Source of the DNA: Eubacteriales bacterium
GTDB taxonomy: Bacteria > Bacillota > Clostridia > Christensenellales > CAG-138
Direction of reading: 5' to 3'
Assembly (NCBI GenBank): GCA_030695285.1
Contig: JAUYTF010000144.1
Coordinates: 1-11,088, forward strand
DNA length: 11,088 nt
In this document: positions 6,378 through 11,088 of the stretch, one piece after another
How the letters are laid out: each line of letters opens with the position of its first letter
Numbering within the stretch: position 1 is the first letter of the stretch
Notes under the pieces: model-generated
Databases searched by the model: none
What the model was told of the DNA's origin: nothing
The model's input: only the letters and a program-made list of their open reading frames with translations
Translations under genes and position numbers: made by a program

Positions 6378-6992
6378 GCAGTGGCGGATGATGCGGTCTC
6401 CCATGCGGTAGCCCTTTTGTAAGACAACGACGATTTCTCCGCTCTCTTTGCCGTCTACCTTCTCGCGCATGACAGCTTCATGCTTGACAGGGTCGAAGAT
6501 GCAGTCGCTTTCCACCTCTTCTAAACCCAGCTTTTTGAGCGAATCGAGCATCTGCCGCTGCAGCATCGCGATTCCCTCGCGCCAAACCGCGTTTTCTGCG
6601 GGGATGCTCTCCAGCGCGCGCTCTAGATTGTCCAGCGCCGGCAGAAGCTCCTTGACGGTGTCCCGCTTGCCTTCCTCGTAACTATCGAGACGAACGCTGG
6701 CGTTTCTGCGGCGGAAGTTGTCAAAGTCCGCCTGAATGCGCTGCAGGAGGCTCACGGTCTCGTCCTTCTCCTTGGTAATGGCTTCGATGTGTGCCTTTGC
6801 CGCGGCAAACTCTTCGGCGGTCAGGGTATAGGATTCCTGTTTTGAAGCCGACTCGGTTACAACCGATTCTTCACAGGAAACGGAGTCGGCTCCCTCCGTC
6901 GTCGAGACAGTCTTCTCGGGTTCATTCTGTTTGGTCTTCTTAGTCAATGTTCCAGTCTCCTTGTTTGTACTCGGCGGTACCGGCAAGTCCAT
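6357..6992 (-). CDS. grpE: Nucleotide exchange factor GrpE
   Basis: GrpE releases ADP from DnaK so that substrate can leave. The 211-residue frame has an acidic, Ser/Glu-rich disordered N-terminus, a long coiled-coil helix (about residues 62-140, including QADFDNFRRRN) and the C-terminal beta domain ending GYRMGDRIIRHCMVKVAE, the family signature. The start is uncertain. The ATG at 6992 is 10 nt after the hrcA stop but has only a weak G-rich sequence before it. A TTG at 6947 is preceded by a good AAGGAG at 6957-6962 with 9-nt spacing and would give 196 residues beginning (M)TKKTKQNEP, closer to usual GrpE N-termini. The first 15 residues (MDLPVPPSTN...) are therefore doubtful. Its 3' end is part of the tandem triplication described separately. 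Confidence 0.95.
   Translation of the reverse strand: MDLPVPPSTNKETGTLTKKTKQNEPEKTVSTTEGADSVSCEESVVTESASKQESYTLTAEEFAAAKAHIEAITKEKDETVSLLQRIQADFDNFRRRNASVRLDSYEEGKRDTVKELLPALDNLERALESIPAENAVWREGIAMLQRQMLDSLKKLGLEEVESDCIFDPVKHEAVMREKVDGKESGEIVVVLQKGYRMGDRIIRHCMVKVAE
6957..6962 (-). promoter_or_regulatory. Ribosome binding site for the alternative TTG start of grpE
   Basis: AAGGAG on the minus strand at 6957-6962 lies 9 nt before the TTG at 6945-6947. It is a far better site than the sequence before the ATG at 6992, and suggests the shorter GrpE is the main product. Confidence 0.55.
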
Positions 6993-7002
6993 GCCCCGCC
7001 CT

Positions 7003-8034
7003 TTATTCGTCTAAATCGTTTGTCAGCATTTCCGAAAGGCTCCTGCGCATGTATTCGAGCACCGAAATCACCTTGCCGTAGTTCATGCGCGTTGGGCCTA
7101 TGATGCCAAACGAGCCAAGCGGCTCTTCGCCGATTTGGTAGGTGGCGGTCACAATGCTACAGTCCTTAAACATCTCATCCGGGTTCTCGTTTCCGATCGT
7201 GATCGTAAACTCCAGCTTGCTCGCGCGCTTGAGCATCTCATAGAGCATGCTCCGCCCTTCGACCGCGGCGAGAAAGGACTTCGCTTTGTTCATATCCGCG
7301 TACTCTGGATAATGCAGCATGTTTGTCGCGCCCGATAACTGCACATTCGGCGAATCCGGCCCCATTTTTTTCTCGATGGCTTCGATAACCGAGCAGAGGA
7401 ACGAGCGCCGCTCAAAAATCTCACCGCTCATCTCGCGGGCAATCCGCTCGCCAATCTGATCCATGCGGCAATCGTAAAACCGCTCGGTTAAAACATGCGA
7501 AATGCGCTCCAGCTCGCCGGTTCTCATATCCTCCGGCACGCGGATGACCGCGTCCCGCGCAAAGCCCGCCGTGGTTACGATGATCACAAGCGCGCGCCCT
7601 TCACGCAGAGGAACCAGCTGGATATGACGCAATCTATTAGAGGCAAGCATCGGCGGCATGACCATCGCGGTATAGTTTGTCACGGCGGAGAGCGCCTGCG
7701 CCGTCTGCTTCATGACGGACTCGACCTCGTCTAGCTTTGCGCTCATGTGTGCGCGGATGATCTTGATTTCGCCGTCCGTCAGCGCAGCCTTTTGCATCAT
7801 CTGGTCGACATAGAGCCGGTACGCCTTATCCGAAGGCACACGGCCTGCGGAGGTATGCGGCTGCTCCAGATAGCCCAGCTCCTCCAGATCGGCCATCTCG
7901 TTTCGAATGGTCGCACTCGAAAGATTAAACTCCTCATGCTTGCTGATGGCGCGGGAGCCGACCGGAGACGCGGACATGATATACTCGTCTATAATTGCCT
8001 TGAGAATGCCGAGTTTTCTGGCATCCAGATCCAT
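7003..8034 (-). CDS. hrcA: Heat-inducible transcription repressor HrcA
   Basis: HrcA is the repressor that binds CIRCE and shuts off class I heat-shock genes; its activity depends on GroEL in the Bacillus model. The 343 residues match the family length. The N-terminal winged helix-turn-helix covers about residues 1-80, with SPVGSRAISKH, the recognition region SSATIRNEMADLEELGYL and PHTSAGRVPSDKAYRLYVD. The rest is the GAF-like regulatory and dimerisation region, ending with SFGIIGPTRMNYGKVI. The ATG at 8034 has AAGGAGG 9 nt upstream. A CIRCE element and promoter lie directly upstream, so the gene should repress itself as first gene of hrcA-grpE-dnaK-dnaJ. Confidence 0.97.
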   Translation of the reverse strand: MDLDARKLGILKAIIDEYIMSASPVGSRAISKHEEFNLSSATIRNEMADLEELGYLEQPHTSAGRVPSDKAYRLYVDQMMQKAALTDGEIKIIRAHMSAKLDEVESVMKQTAQALSAVTNYTAMVMPPMLASNRLRHIQLVPLREGRALVIIVTTAGFARDAVIRVPEDMRTGELERISHVLTERFYDCRMDQIGERIAREMSGEIFERRSFLCSVIEAIEKKMGPDSPNVQLSGATNMLHYPEYADMNKAKSFLAAVEGRSMLYEMLKRASKLEFTITIGNENPDEMFKDCSIVTATYQIGEEPLGSFGIIGPTRMNYGKVISVLEYMRRSLSEMLTNDLDE

Positions 8035-8109
8035 GCGCCGCCGCCTCCTTTCGAGAAAACTTTCTTCGACGTAAAAAAGCCATAGCCTGCATCAGCCGGA
8101 AATTCTTTA

Positions 8110-8136
8110 TTAGCACTCTGTTTTATTGAGTGCTAA
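8110..8136. promoter_or_regulatory. CIRCE operator (HrcA binding site)
   Basis: TTAGCACTC (8110-8118), nine spacer bases, then GAGTGCTAA (8128-8136): a perfect match to the CIRCE consensus inverted repeat. It begins about 11 nt downstream of the -10 box and is therefore inside the 5' untranslated leader of hrcA, where it acts as DNA operator and can also fold as an mRNA hairpin. Confidence 0.97.
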
Positions 8137-8147
8137 CCCATGACAAA

Positions 8148-8176
8148 AATTTAGCACCTACGAGCGTAGGTGTCAA
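8148..8176 (-). promoter_or_regulatory. SigA-type promoter of the hrcA-grpE-dnaK-dnaJ operon
   Basis: On the minus strand the -35 is a perfect TTGACA (8171-8176), the spacer is 17 nt (8154-8170), and the -10 is TAAATT (8148-8153, four of six to consensus). The expected start is near 8141, giving a leader of about 107 nt that carries CIRCE at roughly +5 to +31, the usual position for HrcA control. Confidence 0.85.
8155..8172. promoter_or_regulatory. 18-bp perfect palindrome within the hrcA promoter spacer
   Basis: CACCTACGAGCGTAGGTG has 8-bp arms separated by two bases (8163-8164). It fills the spacer between the -35 and -10 boxes and touches the first two bases of the -35. With only two central bases it is unlikely to act as an RNA hairpin, and it lies upstream of the transcription start, so it looks like a DNA operator for a dimeric protein. 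It does not match CIRCE or the CtsR heptad repeat. The protein is unknown. Confidence 0.5.
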
Positions 8177-8291
8177 GTGAGTGCTGTATCATAAATGTGA
8201 CATTCCAGTGAATTCACCCCCTGCGCTGTTTTCGCGGGGAGATACGCGCGCAATCGCAACGTCAGATCCCGCATTATCGTAGCGGTACACA

Positions 8292-9431
8292 TCAACGCAT
8301 AAAAAAGCTCAGCGCCTCGTTTTGCAGATCCAGCCCCTTGCGGTTGAGTGCGAGAAACGCTTCGCTCTCAAGCGCCCAGCCGCGCGCACATAGGCGCTCC
8401 ATCGCGCTTGGATACGCTTCGACGACATCCAGCCCAAAGCGCGCGAGAAAGGCGGCGCGATCCACCCCCTGCGTGAGCCTGAGCCCCAGCATGACGCACT
8501 CAAACATCTCGTCTCTGGGATTGAGCCGTAGCGTCTCCGCCAGCGGACGCTTACCGCGCGAGAGCAGACGCTCGTATTCTTCCAATGTGCCGACGTTGGC
8601 AAACCGCGTCCAGCGCTTTTGCCGCACCGCCGCATGTGCCGCGAGGCCAAGACCTAAGTATTCGCCGTTGTGCCAGTAGTTTAGATTATGGCGGCACGCG
8701 AAGCCTTCTTGCGCAAAATTGCTGATCTCGTAGCGGTGATAGCCGCGCTCCTCCAGATCATCGATACTTGCGTCCTGCATATCCGCCACAAGGTCTTCAT
8801 CCGGCAGGGAGACCTCGCCGCTGTGCACGCTCGAATATAGTGGAGTGCCTTCCTCTAGAATCAGCGAATAGGCAGAAACATGCTGGACACCTAGATCACA
8901 AATGGTCTTGAGCGAATCTTTATACTGCTTAAGGGTCTGTGTTGGCAGTCCATGCATCAAATCCACATTGATGTTGGTAAAGCCCGCGTTTCGCGCGCTC
9001 TTGAGCGTATCGAGAAATTGCGCAAACGTATGAATCCTGCCTATGTTACTTAATAGCGCATCGTGCGTGCTCTGCAGCCCGATCGAGAGGCGGTTGATCC
9101 CCGCCGCGCGATACGCCATAAGCTTTTCCGGCGTCGCCGTGCCGGGGTTTACCTCCATGGAGCGCTCAGTCTCCGCGCGAATATCGAAATGCGCATCCAG
9201 CGCCGCCATGATGCGCTGCATTTGCTCGCCTGATAAAAGCGAGGGCGTGCCCCCGCCGAAAAACACCGTATCGAACGCGGCAGGATAGTCCCCGCCGCGT
9301 GATACAAGCTCAATTTCCCTGATCAGCGCATCCACATACGCCTCCGGCACGCTGCCACAGGCAAACGAGACAAAGTCGCAATAGGCGCACTTCCTGCGGC
9401 AGAACGGAATATGTAGATAGATGCCAGCCAT
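8292..9431 (-). CDS. hemW: Radical SAM haem chaperone HemW
   Basis: HemW binds haem and inserts it into respiratory enzymes; it was long annotated as coproporphyrinogen III oxidase HemN. The 379 residues begin MAGIYLHIPF followed by the CxxxCxxC iron-sulfur motif at Cys11, Cys15 and Cys18. The next residues are DF, and the fourth cysteine of true HemN is absent, which supports HemW. GGGTPS at 59-64 belongs to the SAM site, and HNLNYW at 248-253 is the family hallmark in the C-terminal domain. The ATG at 9431 is 1 nt after the lepA stop and has no recognisable Shine-Dalgarno sequence, so translation is probably coupled to lepA. The order lepA-hemW-hrcA is common in Bacillota. A weak bulged hairpin at 8218-8239 follows, without a T-run, so readthrough towards hrcA is possible. 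Confidence 0.95.
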   Translation of the reverse strand: MAGIYLHIPFCRRKCAYCDFVSFACGSVPEAYVDALIREIELVSRGGDYPAAFDTVFFGGGTPSLLSGEQMQRIMAALDAHFDIRAETERSMEVNPGTATPEKLMAYRAAGINRLSIGLQSTHDALLSNIGRIHTFAQFLDTLKSARNAGFTNINVDLMHGLPTQTLKQYKDSLKTICDLGVQHVSAYSLILEEGTPLYSSVHSGEVSLPDEDLVADMQDASIDDLEERGYHRYEISNFAQEGFACRHNLNYWHNGEYLGLGLAAHAAVRQKRWTRFANVGTLEEYERLLSRGKRPLAETLRLNPRDEMFECVMLGLRLTQGVDRAAFLARFGLDVVEAYPSAMERLCARGWALESEAFLALNRKGLDLQNEALSFFMR

Positions 9432-9432
9432 G

Positions 9433-11088
9433 TTAGTTGATGCGCAGCACGCTCATAAACGCGTCGCTCGGTAAGGACACGTTGCCGACCTGACGCATGC
9501 GCTTCTTGCCCTCTTTCTGCTTCTCGAGCAATTTCTTTTTGCGCGTGATGTCGCCGCCGTAGCACTTTGCGAGCACATCCTTGCGCACAGCGCGGACGGT
9601 CTCGCGCGCGATGATCTTGCCGCCGATGGCTGCCTGAATCGGAATCTCAAACTGCTGACGCGGGATGACTTCGCAGAGCTTCTCCGCCACCGCGCGTCCT
9701 TTTGCATAGGCGCGGTCGCGGTGCACGATGGTGCTCAGCGCGTCGCACATGTCCCCGTTGAGTAGGAAATCCACCTTGACAAGATCGCTCTTTTCATAGC
9801 CCTTGAGTTCGTAATCAAAGGAAGCATATCCCCTGCTGCGGCTCTTGAGCTGATCGAAAAAATCATAGATGATCTCGTTGAGCGGCAGCGTATAGTGTAA
9901 CCGCACGCGCGACGCCTCGATGTAGTTCATATCGACGAATATGCCGCGCCGCTCCTGACAGATCTCCATGATCGAGCCGACGTAATCCGAGGGCGTCATG
10001 ATGGTCGCCTTGACCATCGGCTCTTCCAGTAGGTCAATATCGGTGACAGGAGGAAGGTTGGATGGGTTATCGATCAGGCGCTCTTCACCGGAGGTGAGCC
10101 TCACCTTATAGATAACGCTCGGCGCGGTAGTGACGAGGTCTAGATCAAATTCGCGTTCGAGCCTCTCCTGAATGATCTCCATATGCAGCAATCCCAAGAA
10201 CCCGCAGCGGAAACCATAGCCCAGCGCGCTGCTCGTCTCCTGTTCGTAGGAAAGCGAGGCGTCGTTGAGTTTGAGCTTGTCCAGCGCATCCCGCAAGTCT
10301 TCATACTGCGCACCGTCCGCCGGATAAATACCGCAAAACACCATAGGGTTTGCCTGCTTATAGCCGGGCAGCGGCTTTTTTGCGGGGTGCTCGGCGGAGG
10401 TGATCGTGTCGCCAACCTTCGTTTCGGCAACACTCTTGATGGAAGCCGCGATATAGCCCACTTCGCCCGCGGTAAGTTCGTCTACCGGCATGGGGGCGGG
10501 AGTAAACACGCCGACCTCGGTGACTTCGAATTCGTGCCCGCTTGCCATCGAGCGGATGCGCAGACCGGGCTTGACCGTGCCGTCAAACACGCGCACATAA
10601 GTAAGCGCGCCCTTGTAGTTGTCGTAAAAACAATCGAACACCAGCGCGGTTAGCGGCGCGTCCGGATCTCCCACCGGCGGCGGCACCGTTTTGACCACCG
10701 CGGCAAGCACTGCGGCTACATTCAGCCCGCTCTTGGCGGAGATCTTTGGCGCGGAGTGCGCCTCGAGGCCGATGACATCCTCAATTTCCTGCGCGGTACG
10801 CTCCGGCTCCGCGCTCGGCAGATCGATCTTGTTGATCACCGGAACGACCTCTAGCCCGTTGTCTACGGCGAGGTATACGTTTGCGAGCGTCTGCGCCTCG
10901 ATGCCCTGCGTCGCGTCAACGACAAGAATCGCGCCTTCGCAAGCGGCAAGCGCGCGGCTGACTTCGTAGGTAAAGTCCACGTGGCCAGGCGTGTCGATGA
11001 GGTTGAACATATAACGTTTGCCGTCCGAGTGCGTATAAAACATGCGCACAGCGGAGGATTTGATCGTGATGCCGCGCTCGCGCTCGAT
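9433..11088 (-). CDS. lepA: Elongation factor 4 (LepA), N-terminus outside the window
   Basis: LepA is a ribosome-dependent GTPase related to EF-G that can back-translocate ribosomes and affects initiation. The visible 551 codons start at the right edge in frame with ERERGITIK (switch I), followed by DTPGHVDF (G3), NKIDLP (G4) and SAKSG (G5). EF-G-like domains follow, and the LepA-specific C-terminal region ends [18 protein letters not shown] and then [18 protein letters not shown]. About 45-50 residues with the P-loop lie beyond base 11088. The GTG at 11049 is internal, not a start, because conserved GTPase sequence continues upstream of it. It is the first gene seen of a minus-strand run and is almost fused to hemW. 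Confidence 0.97.
   Translation of the reverse strand: MERERGITIKSSAVRMFYTHSDGKRYMFNLIDTPGHVDFTYEVSRALAACEGAILVVDATQGIEAQTLANVYLAVDNGLEVVPVINKIDLPSAEPERTAQEIEDVIGLEAHSAPKISAKSGLNVAAVLAAVVKTVPPPVGDPDAPLTALVFDCFYDNYKGALTYVRVFDGTVKPGLRIRSMASGHEFEVTEVGVFTPAPMPVDELTAGEVGYIAASIKSVAETKVGDTITSAEHPAKKPLPGYKQANPMVFCGIYPADGAQYEDLRDALDKLKLNDASLSYEQETSSALGYGFRCGFLGLLHMEIIQERLEREFDLDLVTTAPSVIYKVRLTSGEERLIDNPSNLPPVTDIDLLEEPMVKATIMTPSDYVGSIMEICQERRGIFVDMNYIEASRVRLHYTLPLNEIIYDFFDQLKSRSRGYASFDYELKGYEKSDLVKVDFLLNGDMCDALSTIVHRDRAYAKGRAVAEKLCEVIPRQQFEIPIQAAIGGKIIARETVRAVRKDVLAKCYGGDITRKKKLLEKQKEGKKRMRQVGNVSLPSDAFMSVLRIN

Noticed and set aside
8188..8193. Second -10-like TATGAT on the minus strand upstream of the hrcA promoter
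   Set aside because: No acceptable -35 at 16-18 nt; the TTGACA promoter at 8148-8176 is much better.
8218..8239. Hairpin after hemW as a terminator
   Set aside because: The 7-bp stem has a bulge and is followed by GTGAATTCAC instead of a T-run.
1..11088. CRISPR arrays, tRNA or rRNA genes, insertion sequences or phage genes
   Set aside because: No spaced identical repeats of CRISPR type, no tRNA-like cloverleaf and no transposase or integrase frames were seen on either strand.

Overview
The window looks like chromosome of a moderately GC-rich Bacillota, most likely a member of the Clostridia. The main reasons are the gene order lepA-hemW-hrcA-grpE-dnaK-dnaJ, a perfect CIRCE operator in front of hrcA, the short Gram-positive form of DnaK, and strong AGGAGG-type ribosome binding sites. 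The genus cannot be told from the sequence alone.

Layout. Positions 1-1720, plus strand: the last codons of an unidentified gene, then a two-gene unit made of a solitary beta-class DNA methyltransferase (120-1325) and a MmcQ/YjbR-family protein (1337-1696), closed by a clear intrinsic terminator (1700-1720). Positions 1721-2951, plus strand: an AT-richer, dyad-rich upstream region and a YbhN/MprF-type lipid flippase-like membrane protein, which may be read from a leaderless transcript. Positions 2973-3007: a 14-bp hairpin separating the convergent halves and serving mainly as the dnaJ terminator. Positions 3041-11088, minus strand: dnaJ, dnaK, grpE, hrcA, hemW and the C-terminal ~550 codons of lepA, which runs off the right edge.

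How the genes work together. HrcA binds CIRCE (8110-8136) just downstream of a consensus promoter (-35 at 8171-8176, -10 at 8148-8153) and represses hrcA-grpE-dnaK-dnaJ. DnaJ delivers substrates to DnaK and stimulates its ATPase, and GrpE exchanges its nucleotide. lepA (ribosome back-translocation GTPase) and hemW (radical-SAM haem chaperone) lie upstream on the same strand, 1 nt apart, and may partly read through into the heat-shock operon. The methyltransferase unit and the flippase look like accessory genes next to the end of the operon, where many Bacillota carry prmA-rsmE instead.

No wholly new system is evident. The best unexplained signals are in the non-coding parts: a diverged ~52-bp tandem triplication between grpE and dnaK that includes the 3' end of grpE; an 18-bp perfect palindrome filling the spacer of the hrcA promoter, with CIRCE-like half-sites around it; stable hairpins between dnaK and dnaJ that lack a U-tract; and the possible leaderless start of the flippase gene.
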